The position numbers and the translations under genes are program-made. The notes beneath the pieces are model-generated. The model ran no database searches. It was given only the letters and a program-made list of their open reading frames with translations, and was not told the DNA's origin. 64,000 bases of DNA from Lycium barbarum (taxonomy: Eukaryota > Streptophyta > Magnoliopsida > Solanales > Solanaceae). The DNA lies in NCBI RefSeq assembly GCF_019175385.1, contig NC_083337.1, forward strand, positions 46,724,938-46,788,937. Direction: 5' to 3'. This document shows positions 1-11,515 of this stretch, in pieces (position 1 is the stretch's first letter; each line of letters begins with the position of its first letter).

Positions 1-424
1 TTTGGTTTGATTTGTAGTTTTTTTTTAAAAAAAGTATAATGCTATGGCTAAATATGTGATAACACAATGGAGTTTTGATTAAGTCTAGAATTGGATCAAC
101 GCGAAAAAGGATTTTCAAAGTGCTAAGTAATGAGTTTTGGGGCTTTAAACCCGAGATGAAAATGATGAAATTTTTGACGGGTTCATTTTAAAATGGAACA
201 AAGCTGGAAGATAAGTTTGACTTCAAAAATTGGCATCTACCAAAGGAACTATTTTTTGGGCTTGACATAAATTTGTAGATGGAAGACTTGAGCAAATTTT
301 GTGAGATGGAAAATGAAATTTTGGACTTGGATAAATTCTGGAAAGATGGACCAAAGATTTCTTTGGGCCTGGGAGTCCACATTGAACTTGGACTAAAAAT
401 GTAACTGTTTTGGACCGTAATTGG

Positions 425-660
425 ACCGAAGTTGCTCGGATTGGGTTATGACGGTAAAATGAATTTGGATCTGGGAATATTATTGACTTATGGGCTTCAA
501 TGATTAAAAATGGACCTGATTTAATGAATATATATATATATATATATACCGAAATTGCTCATATTGGGTTATGACGGTAAAATGAATTTGGATCTGGGAA
601 TATTATTTACTTATGGGCTTCAATGATTAAAATGGACCTGATTTAATGAATTTATATTGT
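425..660 (+). repeat. Two-copy tandem duplication, period about 123 bp, in the Ogre LTR
   Basis: The stretch from ACCGAAGTTGCTC at 425 recurs from 548 (ACCGAAATTGCTC) with only a few changes. Each copy runs into a TA dinucleotide tract, so slippage or unequal exchange at that tract could have made the duplication. Confidence 0.85.

Positions 661-664
<4 letters not shown>

Positions 665-728
<64 letters not shown>
665..728. repeat. (TA)n microsatellite
   Basis: About 32 uninterrupted TA units, following the second copy of the 123-bp duplication. A shorter TA tract ends the first copy near 529-547. Confidence 0.95.
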
Positions 729-732
<4 letters not shown>

Positions 733-1287
733 ACAGAGATATACTCCATATTTTTGTATCTATACTTATAATAAAACTCGTAGGTACTAAACCCATTTCG
801 TTAGGACTAGAATAGTAGCGACTCTACTCGGGAGAAATCCCGAGTGTGTCCTAGTCCGGCAACAAAGTGAGTTGAAAACTTGCGAGGATTTTTCTAAACC
901 AAAATCCCTTTTTATAAGGGGACTTTTTGCCGAATTTTTTTTCTTAAAATTTATGATGTGAATAAGAATGACAATTTTGTGGAAAACTAAACACTTTTAA
1001 ATAAGTAAATACATTAATCACACATTGAAGCTCATAGGTCAACCGTATTCTACGAATCGTTAATACTAGGGTGCGTAAAACCTTCCCTAGGGGATCACCA
1101 GAACCCCACCTCGAACTTTGGTCCAAAAGATTTTTACTTCTTTTTGCAAAATTCTTTAAAATCGGGTTTTCCTAGTTTTTCATAATAAATTAGGTGGCGA
1201 CTCTAAAATACTAAAAATCCAATTAGAGCACCAACAAACTCCTAGTAACTTTTATGCCTCACCTGCGTAAAAGCGAACCGTAACATA

Positions 1288-1305
1288 TGGTGACTCTGCT
1301 GGGGA
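1288..1305 (+). promoter_or_regulatory. Primer binding site of the outer Ogre-like element (tRNA-Arg type)
   Basis: TGGTGACTCTGCTGGGGA lies 2 bp after the LTR end. Ogre elements are known to use a tRNA-Arg primer, and this resembles that site. It is clearly unlike the TGGTATCAGAGC site of all the nested elements in the window. Confidence 0.7.
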
Positions 1306-1865
1306 TTTCCTAGGTTCTGACCATAAGTGTTTCAATATAATGTGATTTTACCTGTATTTATTTGCCTATGTGTTTAAATTCTGCAATTCTGAACTGTCAT
1401 TTATATTATATCATAAACTCCGCCACTCCTATCAAAAATCATGGTTTCAAAGAGGACACGCGGAATCGCGGTATAGCCTTCACTAAAAAACCCGAAACAC
1501 CCTTTCTTTGGAATACGTTGAACGTTAAATTGGTGTGCAGTCACCAAACAGCCGACAACGGTTCACCCCGAGTAGTCCGCTCGGGTCCAAGGTCAAATTG
1601 AAAACACCCACTCTTGCATAAGCCTAAGATAGAGCTAAGCAATCCAAATGAGAAGTAGACTGGGTGGTTTGGATACTTTAGACTTATCCAAACCCGATAA
1701 GGAGACTACCCTGTGTCAAGTGCGGTCTATGACCCGAAAAACACCGCATATCATATTATGTCCTATGTGAAAAAGTATAAATGTGTCTATGAATGAAACC
1801 ATTTCCTAAATGGGGGGGGGGGGGGGGGGGGGAGGGGGGAATTAACCTTGGTTTTTGTTTTGTAG
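1306..1865 (+). other. Ogre 5' leader, non-coding, with a G21 homopolymer
   Basis: Untranslated leader between the primer site and ORF1. I see no coding similarity. It holds a run of 21 G at 1812-1832, then A and six more G. The ATG at 1866 starts ORF1. Confidence 0.6.
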
Positions 1866-3898
1866 ATGTCGATCAACTTGAATTTTGATATAATCCTGAC
1901 TACACCTGAGTTGCTGTGGATTTGGTGGGGCCAAATGTCTCCGGAAGAGAAAAGAGGAATTTCGTGTCATTTAGGAAATTTGACTTCCATCATGACTATG
2001 ACCGGTTGCAAGGAACTGACAGAAGTAATTACTAGATTCTGGGATAGAGACTAGATGGTTTTCAGATTTGGGGATGACATTGAAATGACGCCAACACTGG
2101 AGGAGCTTAGGGATGTACTGACTAGCATAGGCTCGGGGTTAAAACGAAGAAAGAAACCCAATCAAAATGCTTTGATCTTGAAAAAACCCACCCACTCCCA
2201 AATTTCCAGGATGCTTTCTTTAAACTATGCCAATTGGGCCCATTGCCCCACCATACCCTTCAGAGAGTTGTACAGAATGTTTGGAAGCTCAGATGTATTT
2301 GTGGAGCATCCCGGGGAATTCAAGACTTATGCCGACTAGACATCCACCAAACCCTTGGCTTTCGCCATCTGATTTTTGGGAACTATGGTCTTTCCCAAGG
2401 ATTGGTCCTTAACCATAGATACTCGAGTCATTTTAATCACCCATGTCATCTTTTACGGCATAACCCAAAAAGAAGAAACCAAATACTTTGATATAACCCC
2501 GATCATATTAGCCGATTTGTACCGAGCCCTGAGTCTCTGCCGGAATCATTACAAATACTTCCAAGGTTGTAATTTACTCCTGCAATGGTGGATCCTCAAA
2601 CATATGGTCAAGCTTAGGGGTGAACAACACTTAAGTAAGCCGGCTGAAAGGGACAGTCTTCGGGGTTTCGCCCGAACTTTAGAGAACAAAATAAACAAAG
2701 TTGGACATTCACCCTCTCCAGATTGAAGGAACAAAGCATTCAATGGATGTTCCATGACTTCATATCTACTGAAGTTGTAGTTAAAGGAAGAAAGTGTCCA
2801 TTTTTGCCGCTTATGGGAATACGAGGGATTCGCCCTTATGCTTCTCCCCGGGTTCTAAGTAGGGCTGGGCAAAAATACCGAAAATCGAAAAATTGAACCG
2901 AACGAAACTAGTTTGGTTCGGTGTTTGGTGTCCACCGTCAAAAAACCGAAACCGAAATAGCCGAACCGAAGTTTGAGAAAACTGAACCGAAAAACCGAAC
3001 GCGCACCGAAATTTAATACATTACCCAAAAAAAATTAAAATAGTCCAGGCCCATTAAGTTTAAAGCATAAAAAACCCAATTGTAATAAGTCCTCTTTTGC
3101 ATTTGTATCCCTAATTTTCCACTTCAATTGAGAAAATAAAATATCCTTAACAAAGAAAGGTAACTAGGATGTGTCTTTAGGATTAATGTATGTCCTTTAT
3201 GTGTTTTCTTAATTATTCTTACGGTATGTATATAACACCTAGTAATCCTATATCATGATTATAGTTTTCTGTTCTTGTGTATCCTGTTTGTTTGATTTTG
3301 ATTTCAATTTATTAGTTTTATGTTTTATTGCTTTTGAGAATATGAATTAGTGTCAATGGAATCGCTTCTAATATTATATCAAAAAAACCGAATTGAAAAA
3401 ACCGAAACCGAACGAAACCGAACTTTAAAAAACCGAAACCGAAAGAATTGAATTGAACCGAACTAGTTTGGTTCGGTGTTCGGTGTCCAACTTCAAAAAA
3501 TCGAACCCGAAATAGCCAAACCAAAGTTTGATAAAATCGAACCGAAAAATCGAACGCCCACCTCTAGTTCTGAGACAATTTGGGAGAATCCAAGTCGTAC
3601 CCCAGATTGGAGGCATGGGAGATTTCATCATTGACTATGACATTGATAGAACACCAAGGGCTTTGGATTGTGACCGAGAATGGAAGGGTCGTATGATTTG
3701 GGGTCCCGATACCTTAGCCGAAGATAGGTTTCGTCCGGGTTGTGTCATGGAGTATAAGGATTGGTTGAGGGCCGATTTGCAAGGCGCACTTCCTCCTTGA
3801 CTTATTCTATACAGCTGTGTCCAAGCAAAGGATTTGCAAGCCGAGATCCGAGCCCGTTTGATTCAAAGGAGAGCTAACGACAGAGATGCTAAGTATTT
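1866..3898 (+). pseudogene. Ogre-type ORF1 (plant-mobile-domain/DUF7745-like), disrupted
   Basis: This ORF precedes gag in Ogre elements, and its function is unknown. The frame opened at 1866 carries LLWIWWGQMSPEEKRG, FWDRD, a stop (2052-2054), then MVFRFGDDIEMTPTLEELRD. The FRFGD-x-EMTPTLEEL pattern is the plant-mobile-domain-like signature. The same frame continues to about 2700 with further stops (one at 2337-2339) and then shifts. The hAT-type insert at 2860-3566 splits it; removing the insert and one duplication copy rejoins ASPRVL to RQFGRIQVVPQIGGMGDF. The later part keeps RMIWGPDTLAEDRFRPGC and ends at a stop near 3800, with ORF-like sequence up to the D insertion at 3899. It is broken by stops, a frameshift and two insertions. 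Confidence 0.7.
2860..3566. mobile_element. Non-autonomous hAT-type DNA transposon in ORF1
   Basis: The ends are imperfect inverted repeats: TAGGGCTGGGC on the left, and CGCCCACCTCTA on the right, which reads TAGAGGTGGGCG in reverse. The flanks are an 8-bp near-duplication, GTTCTAAG (2852-2859) and GTTCTGAG (3567-3574). The inside is rich in CCGAACCGAA words and has no transposase. Size (707 bp), 8-bp duplication and the TAGGG-TGGGC ends fit hAT-derived elements. Confidence 0.8.
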
Positions 3899-6045
3899 TG
3901 TTACACCTCAAAAAACATTCGCATCGTTTACGTCGTGAGTAAGCTAATGTAAGCTCAGAGAGGTCATGGAACCCTTATAAGGTTAAAGAATACTCTTAAA
4001 AAGTGTTAAGAAAGTGTCTAAAGGTTCTGGGATCAAGCAAATCAAAGAAATAAGTTTGTCGAAAATTTGGGAGAATTTGGCAGAAATTTTGGGTAAACTT
4101 TAGAGACGTATATCTCCTAGTATATCAGGAGTTTTGTGGTGAAACAAAATCCTAAATTTAAATTCATTGAGTCTAGTTTCCAACGCAACAAACTGCTCAT
4201 CAATATGACATCGGAGTAGAGAGTTATGGACGTTACAAGTTGGGCCAGTGGAGCAGAGGCGCGCAGCTACAGTGTGCTCTACAGTGCGCGAACATTCTAG
4301 GTCGGTACAAACCGACTCTAGAGCACTATAAAAGGGGTTCTACCCCTTATTTCTTCATCCAAACACCCCTAAATATATACCAAATACTCTAGAACATTCC
4401 CCCAACTTCCACCCATAAAATTTTAGTCCAAATCAAGTGGAATCTCGGGATTTAGGTTCGGATAGCGTATATTTGTGATTATAATATCGTATTGCTGTGA
4501 ATCTTGGCTTGAAACCAAGGTGAATATTGAAGGTATTGCGGATCTAGTGGGAATAAGGTAAAAATCTCTCCTTATTGATATTGATTTAGGTTTATTTACG
4601 GAGATAGAACTATTAAATGGTCGTATAATGAACTAGTTGTTTGAGAAATCAAGTAAACATCATATGGGATGTTTAATGGAGTATTTTGGTATTGATAATG
4701 AAGTTTTTTATGTTAGTGTTAGTGTTGTTGTTGTTGTTTGTTGGTATTGTGATTTCGGGCTAGGGATATAAACAGGGGAGATGCTGTCCGAATTTCGGCA
4801 GATTCTAAAGGGGGTTAATTTGAAGGCTTAAGACAAGCATATGACGATAAGCCTAACAATAATATGAATTCTTTTGAATGTAGATTTACGAGCTTGGGAG
4901 GATAAGTGTTAAGTAGTTAAGGAGACCCAAAAGCTATGTTAAGGCTAAATCCCTTTCTTTCTAAAGGCATGATTCTTTCTTACAAACCTATATGTGTTTT
5001 CCATAACATTCTTATTTCCAAAAGCTAGAAGTTTATGATTCTTAGAGTTTCTTATGATGCTAAAGATAACTATGTTCCATGGTGATAATGATGATTCCAT
5101 TTTTAGAGATTCCAAAGCTTATGGTTTTGATGCTATTATGAGATTATTGAGCTTATTCCATGATTTTCTTAATTTCATTCATTATTGTTGATCTCACCTT
5201 ATGATAATTGTTCCTTCAAGGTGAGATGTAGCGATGATGATTGTTCCATAATATAATCAGAGGTTACCGACCTTACGTCACTTCGATAATGTGGTAACTT
5301 TTATTTGGGCTCTCATGCATGCTACTTATATTTTATATGTACATATGGGATATGGGGAAAGGTGAGGCTTATGTATGGATAACCACCTGATCAGCTGGTA
5401 TACTATGATATCATCCCGGCAGCGGGATGCCCGGACGCGGGATATATGGTTAAATGGATCGGGCCATTCGTTCCGCGGCAACATATGTAATGATGATATG
5501 ATATATAAATCGGGCTTCACGTTACACAACACTCTTATGTTATATATGTATGAAATTTTTTTTTTTAAAAAAAGAAAGCTAAGCATGCATGATGTTCGCC
5601 TCAAGAGGCAATCAGATGTACAGGTTATCCTTATCTTATGTTATGTTCCCTATCTCTTGTTATGTTGTTATTCATGCCTTACATACTCGGTACATTGCTC
5701 GTACTGACATCCTTTCTTGTGGACGCTGCGTTCATGCCCGCAGGAAAACAGGGAGACGGACCAGACCCTTAGGAGCTTCGCCATCAGAGTCTCAAGAGCA
5801 CTCCATTTGCTTCGGAGCTTCAGTCTATTGGTATTACTCATCTGTGTATATACTTGGGCATGGAGGAGTCCTGCCCGTCCCATCCTTATAATTTCCAGTA
5901 CTCTATATAGAGGCTCGTAGACATGTGTGGATTGTTAGAAGTTTCATAACCTTATCGGTTTATATTGTTGTATTATATGTTGGCAGCCTTGTTGGCTTAT
6001 GTTTATGGGGATAGTTATTGACGATTATATAGCGATGTGTCATTA
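3899..6045 (+). repeat. LTR 'D': solo or 3'-truncated Ty3/gypsy LTR
   Basis: It begins TGTTACACCTC after TATTT (3894-3898), inside Ogre ORF1 sequence. It shares landmarks with the other LTRs here: the GGGGAGATGCTG...AATTTCGGCAG motif (4774-4802), the block with CCTTACGTCAC near 5270, the words GGGATGCCCGGACGCGGGAT near 5425-5445, and the twin-hairpin module (5671-5744). No LTR end, primer site or second TATTT was found, so the 3' boundary is approximate and the copy is probably truncated. Open frames inside it look fortuitous. Confidence 0.6.
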
Positions 6046-6104
6046 TCTTGTGATATATGCCTTTACATATGCCTTTAGAGATGTGATATATGCCTTTACA
6101 GAGT

Positions 6105-6382
6105 CGGACCTGTAGGAGTCCATATGGCCATCAAAGGGGGTTGCCTCTGCTGCACCCTCAAGCATAAAAAAAGAAGAAACCTCTGCTGCACCTTCGAGCC
6201 CCAAAGGGGATGGAGCTTCTGCTGTGTTATCAAGCCCTAGGGAGGAGAAAATGGAGTATGCTCGACTAGCTTCACTCGAATGGTGGGCTATTGCGGTCAA
6301 GGCATTGGATTGTCCCTACTGAGTCTCGCCTAAGTAGGTTACGAACGAGGAAATGATGATCATGTTCCGAAGCAAAGGAATA
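6105..6382 (+). pseudogene. Outer Ogre middle ORF, first part (split by element B)
   Basis: One frame reads a short Ala/Ser/Pro-rich repeat (EETSAAPSSPKGDGASA), then KMEYARLASLEWWAIAVK and LDCPY, a stop, VSPK, a stop and TNEEMMIMFRSKGI. Across element B the same frame continues as VSVCFDRLPPCPLFF at 25501. Two stops sit where Trp codons are plausible. It belongs to the Ogre shell between ORF1 and gag. Function unknown. Confidence 0.5.
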
Positions 6383-6387
6383 GTTAG

Positions 6388-9300
6388 TGTTATAGCCCGT
6401 ATTTCATACGTACGAATGATTTGAAGAAGTCGTGGAATGTTGAGGGCAATATCGTTTTCCAAAATTTTTTTTAATGTGCAAGTAGGTTATGAAAAAGACT
6501 AAGGGCGAAAAGGGAAAATTCACAAAATAGCCCGTGGTAATATTATGGAAGTCTAAGGGTAAAATGGTAATTTCATAAGTATTCAAGAAAATTCTTTAAA
6601 TTTCCAGGTTGGACATGTGGCATGGGTAGAATGTGCTCACATTTGAATTAAATGGGGGGGGGGGGGGGGCTAATTGTAAATTATAAAATTTCCATGGACA
6701 AAGCTTGTACAAGAAGACATTAGTTTTCTTTGACTAATTAAGAGAAGTTTCAAGAAAATGAAAGAAAAATCTAGAGAGGGAGCATGTGCCCCTCACATGC
6801 ATGTTACATATATATATATGAGGGGGAGGTCATCATCTTATTGAAGAGAAAGCATGAACAAAAAAAAAAAAAAAAAAAGAGAAGGGGAAACTATAAAGGC
6901 CTATTCGGCCATGGAGGAAAAATATGGGGTTTCCAAATTTAATCCCAAAAATTATTTTCTTCATGTATTCCTACTAATTCAAGGATGCTCTCCAACATGG
7001 TATGATAGTTGAAGCAAGAGAATTACTCTTTGGTGAAAAACTTCAATTTTAGCTAAGTTGAGAAGTTGTGAAGGAAAGGTAAGAATTCATCTCTTTGTTA
7101 TATTATGGATGGTTTGTGAGTATTATAGTGTGTGAAAATGGATGAAATTCATGAAATGCATGCATGTTGGTTGTAGCCGTGTGGGTGGTTGAGTTATGTA
7201 TAATTGATGAATTAATTTTACTTAGTACTATAATTGTTGTGGTTATAGATGGTTCATGCATGTTGTGGTATGTTGAAGTGAATGAAACTCATGAAAATAT
7301 GTAGTGTGTATGTGGGCCGTGTATGTGTGACTTGGTGTAGAGAAAATAGACTAATTTTATGTAATGTGTTGGTTGTTGTTGTAAGGTGTAGAAACGAATA
7401 AAATTCATGAATATGGTGCTTGTAGTTGTGGTGGCCGAATATAGTAGTGTATGTGGAAGTGATGAATTAATTTTATTTAGTAGCTTGACTATTGTGTTGT
7501 GGATTCCATGATGTAAAATGAGGATTTGATGACTTGAAATGAAGTTGAAATCGTTGTGGTGTCGTTGTGGAAATAAATGTGACACTAGCATGAATTCTTA
7601 TAATTGTATGAACGATAGTATAATACGTAGTTGTTGGTGAAGTTCATGAATTTAGAAGGAAGAAATGTGTTGTCATTGCCTTGTTGCATTTTGGAGATTT
7701 CGGGTAAGGTGGCATGTTGGCTAGACTAATTTGAATGTCGAGTGAATTACTTGGAGTGTCCTTGAATATTATTTGAATGGTTTTGGAGTAGTATTTGAAT
7801 ATGCAAGCAATTGTATTGGCTTGGTTGTATGCGGTCGAATTGAATATAATTGTTGGTATTGTTGTTGATAATGTGGCCGAGTTCCATTCTCGGGTTTGTT
7901 GTTGTTGAATTGGGCAAGTTAAACTTTGTGGGATAGAGTAATTACAGGGGAAGTGCTGCCGAAATTTCGGTAGCCAAGTGTCATCTTAAGAATCCAATCC
8001 TAAAGCACTAATCAATGTTTGGTAAACATGACCAATTTGTAGATTTTGGCAGATTTGCAGCTTGAATTTGGAGTCGCATATGAAGCGGAAAGAGGTATGT
8101 AAGGCTTTACCCTTCTTTCTATGGCATGTCTTAGATGTAATATGTTGGTTAAGAACCTCGGGGACCCTTCTACCCTCCAGAATCCGCATCTAAAGTTTCT
8201 CCTTTTTCAATCAGTAGAATTGAATTTAAAAAGTGTGCAAAATGTTGGAAGAATTTCCTAAACCTCTAGAACTCGCATAAATAGGACCCAACTACCCTAA
8301 AACCTCACAAGTAACGCCGGGACATGTAATATATGTAAATTTGGTACGCCGCCTCGTTTGATCCGAGGTGGGCCCACTGTTCCCGGATTTACCTTAATGT
8401 TCCGCTTGACTTACGTTGAAGCTGAATCCAAAAGAAACTTTCGATCCTTATTCCATTACCAAATGACAAGTACTGTACCAATCCCAATGAGAATACTTCC
8501 ATGACGATAATGATAACGATGACGTCAGAAAAGAGAATATGCCTATGATTAGTACGACAAGAATGATTCCACGAATAAGAGTCTTGAGCTAAGAATCCAA
8601 ATGTGAATATGAAAGTGTTGTACTAGTCTTTACAAGACTTCAAAGCATATGAATTGACGGTTATAATGTCAATGATCTTATTCTGTGTCTCCTCTTAAAG
8701 CTATTTTTCGCCGGTAGTCTCGCCTTATAATTATCGTTCCTTCAAGGAGAGACAAGTTACCCGATGATTCCATAATGTAATCGGAGGATTTCGACCTTAC
8801 GTCACTCCGATGGACACATGACTTTCTTTTGGGCTCTCATGCATGCCAGTTGTATGACATATGAATATGAATATGAATGTGAATATGTATATGTATATGT
8901 ATATGGGGAAGGGGAAGGGCCACTGTTATATCACTACCTGATTCAGCTGGATTTCATCCCGGACACGGGATGCCCGGACGCGGGATTATGGGAGAGCCGG
9001 ATACGACGTCTGTATTTGTGATATATATAAGGGGACACTGTTGGGGAGGGGGGTGGGAGAGTCGATGTACTCGACGTCTGTTAATGTAAATGAAGGACAC
9101 CGTTTTCTGAAATGTTCTGTTTTCTGTATATGTAAAGAAGAAGCACCGTTTTTCTGAATAAGAAACTAAGCATGCATGGCATCCGCAGAAAGGCATTCAT
9201 ATGTACAGGTTACATCTGTCCCAGGATAATCCCCATATGTCTATTCCGTTATTATTCATACTGTATATTCCTTTATTATGTTACTATTCATGCCTTACAT

Positions 9301-9734
9301 ACTCAGTACATTACTCGTACTGACCCCTCTTCTTCGGGGGCTGCGTTCATGCCGCGCAGGTACACCAGACGAGCCACAACTATCATAGAAGATGATCCAG
9401 CGGAGTTGGCAGGCTCCACTTGTTCTGGAGTGTTGCCGAGTCAGAGTATCTGAGCTGTGATGTTTGTTTGATGTTAGAGACTTTGCAGACAGAGTCATAG
9501 GTATAGAGTGTCAACATTGGTAGACGGCTTCACCAGCCGATATGTTATTATGTTTTATGTCACGAGTCTTATATGGTGTCAAATTTTACTTAAGAAAAAA
9601 ATTTGAGAAATTACTATGTAATTATTCCTTAACTGATACAAGAGTTTGTCTATGTAATAAGAGTCAGCGGGTTCGCTCGACTCCATATAAGGGGTCGGGT
9701 GCCCATCACACCCTAGTAAAGTCGGGGTGTGACA
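6388..9734 (+). repeat. Element B 5' LTR (3347 bp)
   Basis: It runs from TGTTATAGCCCG to GGGGTGTGACA. It contains a 16-17-nt G run near 6654 (only 6 G in the other copy), a poly-A run near 6861, the GAAATTTCGG motif near 7964 and the twin-hairpin module at 9287-9361. It is non-coding. Confidence 0.93.
9287..9361 (+). other. Twin-hairpin LTR module (element B, 5' LTR)
   Basis: CTCAGTAC...GTACTGA (9302-9322) can form a hairpin, followed by CCCC...GGGG (9324-9340) and CTGCGTTCATGCCGCGCAGG. The same arrangement occurs in the other elements of the window. Confidence 0.7.
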
Positions 9735-9750
9735 AAGTGGTATCAGAGCA
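9735..9750 (+). promoter_or_regulatory. Element B primer binding site (initiator-Met tRNA type)
   Basis: AAGTGGTATCAGAGCA follows the LTR end directly. TGGTATCAGAGC is the well-known plant initiator-methionine tRNA primer site. Confidence 0.9.
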
Positions 9751-9793
9751 GGTCGGTCTAAGGGGTTGTCTGCAAAGTCGTGTTCAGTAGAGT

Positions 9794-9833
9794 CCTGTTT
9801 GTGGGTGTGAAGCCGGTCACATTTATAAACAGG
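9794..9833 (+). promoter_or_regulatory. Element B leader stem-loop, candidate RNA dimerization site
   Basis: A 40-nt stem-loop starts 59 nt after the LTR. The lower arms CCTGTTT and AAACAGG pair, and a second stem GTGTG/CACAT closes an 8-nt loop AAGCCGGU. Its last six bases, GCCGGU, are self-complementary if G-U pairs are allowed. Confidence 0.65.
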
Positions 9834-10450
9834 AGGCTGCAGGGCATCTAGGAAATGTTGACCTTCTTTCTGTCTCAGATCGTGGGATAGAGCCAAATCA
9901 TAGGCAATAAGATTCCTTATACTAACCGTCGATTTTCGCAGACGCCTAGTGGTGACGAAAGAAGACAAGTGACGAGATGGCAAGTTACAAAGGTAAGCCT
10001 AGAAAATTGTTCTGTTACTTGGAACTGGAAGTTCTGATGGCTGAATACGTCATATAGCCGCGTGTTCTGTGAAGTATTGTCGGTACTTGTTACGTACAGA
10101 TTTTGAAAAGTAAGAATGGAAAGGGAGGTCTGTCAGAATAGATACGCCTAATAGTAAGAGACGGGGACAGAAGATACTTTGAACAGGTAATAAGTGAGAT
10201 GCGTTGTTTCAGAAAGGTTATGGATTAGGGCGTGGCAACGAAGGTAAGATCACTACCATCGGGAATCTGGAAGTCCAGCACAGAAGGTAGGCATACACAC
10301 AGGCGGAAGATGAACATCGGGAACCGAAAGGGTAAAACCGTAATTGTAAAAGAAAGGACGTGTTACGAAGGTGCCTCGGAGTCTGTGAAACCTAGACTCG
10401 CTCCAGAACATGTAATAGAGGTCATGTGAAGAAGCGGACGTGAAAATATC

Positions 10451-10537
10451 GGCATTAAGGCACCGAATTTCAGCGAAGCTTTTGGGTTAAGCGTGCTCAG
10501 GTGGGGGCAATTCCATGATGGGTGACCCCCTGGGAAG
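10451..10537 (+). other. 5S-rRNA-derived segment in element B
   Basis: Similar to roughly nucleotides 20-100 of plant 5S rRNA. GTTAAGCGTGCT (A box) and GATGGGTGACC (start of the C box) are separated by 19 nt as in the 5S gene, followed by CCCTGGGAAGT. The upstream GCATTAAGGCACCG matches the preceding 5S part loosely. It is not a functional rRNA gene because both ends are missing. Confidence 0.8.
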
Positions 10538-11064
10538 TTTATAAGAAATTCTACACATTCTGACGTAAAAGGCAAATAGAGAACTAGAATAGCTTAAGTG
10601 AAACTACGGTATATGAGATGATGGGAGACCATAAGAAGACGCGTGAAACGAGGCAGGCTAGCTCGGTAAAGAGCCTTGGAATTAGGATAAGCTTGAACAA
10701 TGATTGGGAGTACTTTGCGATTAGTTGGTAGAAAGCATATATATATATGGAGGCGTAGGAATTCCCACATATGATTGTATCGGTGGACATGTAAGTTCCA
10801 GCAACCGGCGCTACGGTGAGGAAGGTATTGATTACACAAGGGTACCGAAGTTCAAGGGACGACAAAAATAAATGGTACGAGTGTCACCAGGTAAAATGCT
10901 ATTATTTTACTATAGGTTAAGATTGGAAATGTCACGACCCAGCCCCGTGGGCCGCGACTGGCACCCTACCTGGGTACCCAGACCAAATCGCATATTCGAT
11001 ACCAAATCCAAACTTATTTCAGAATTTTACAAGATCATAGCAAACATAGGTTATATCAAAATAT

Positions 11065-11200
11065 GTCTTAAGCGGTCGCACAAATCAGAGTGTCATATCA
11101 AATACAAACTGAGCGGCGGAATGGCCATCGCCGGTCAAAAGCGCAAATATAAGCATAAGGGCCATTTAGGGCCATCATAACAAACAGACCGCCTTAAGAC
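11065..11200. repeat. 136-bp segment bounded by inverted repeats (element A, left LTR)
   Basis: The ends GTCTTAAGCGGTC and GACCGCCTTAAGAC are inverted repeats. Segments with matching ends but different interiors occur at 15800-15933, 18555-18690, 28260-28400 and 32011-32151. Confidence 0.6.
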
Positions 11201-11442
11201 CAAAAACAAAATCGAGCAAACATACATAGGACCCTCGCCCCACATATACGACTACAGGCCTCTACGAACTCAAAACAAAGACAGATGGCGAGACAGGGCC
11301 CCGCCGTACCCAAATAGTCAAATGTACAGAATGCACACACAACAGGGGGTATGTACCAAAAGTTAGGCTCCAGATCAAGGGGAGCGCTTCAACACAGCAG
11401 AATGAGTAGCCTAAACCGGAGGATCTCCCAAACGAGCTTCTG

Positions 11443-11515
11443 TACCTGCGGGCATGAAACGCAGCCCCCCAAAGAGAGGGTCAGTACGAAATATGTACTG
11501 AGTATGTAAAGCATG
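11443..11515 (-). other. Twin-hairpin LTR module (element A, left LTR)
   Basis: On the + strand TCAGTACGAAATATGTACTGA is the hairpin, with CGGGCATGAAACGCAGCCCC beside it. On the minus strand this is the same module as in element B. Confidence 0.7.

Larger units (their letters stand above)
1..1285 (+). repeat. 5' LTR of the outer Ogre-like element, 3' part
   Basis: The segment ends in TAACA at 1281-1285, just before a primer binding site. The LTR start lies upstream of the window. It contains a tandem duplication, a long TA run and no convincing coding sequence. The boundary is inferred from the primer site because the other LTR is not in the window. Confidence 0.7.
9751..10929 (+). other. 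Element B internal region, 5' part, non-coding
   Basis: Holds the leader stem-loop and the 5S-derived segment. No gag motif, zinc knuckle or pol motif is visible. Element A interrupts it at 10930. Confidence 0.7.

Noticed and set aside
1362..1601. Small ORF in the Ogre leader
   Set aside because: No known domain. It lies between the primer site and ORF1 and overlaps no conserved protein.
5326..5920. Open frames in LTR D
   Set aside because: They overlap the conserved LTR module and are on both strands. They look like chance frames.
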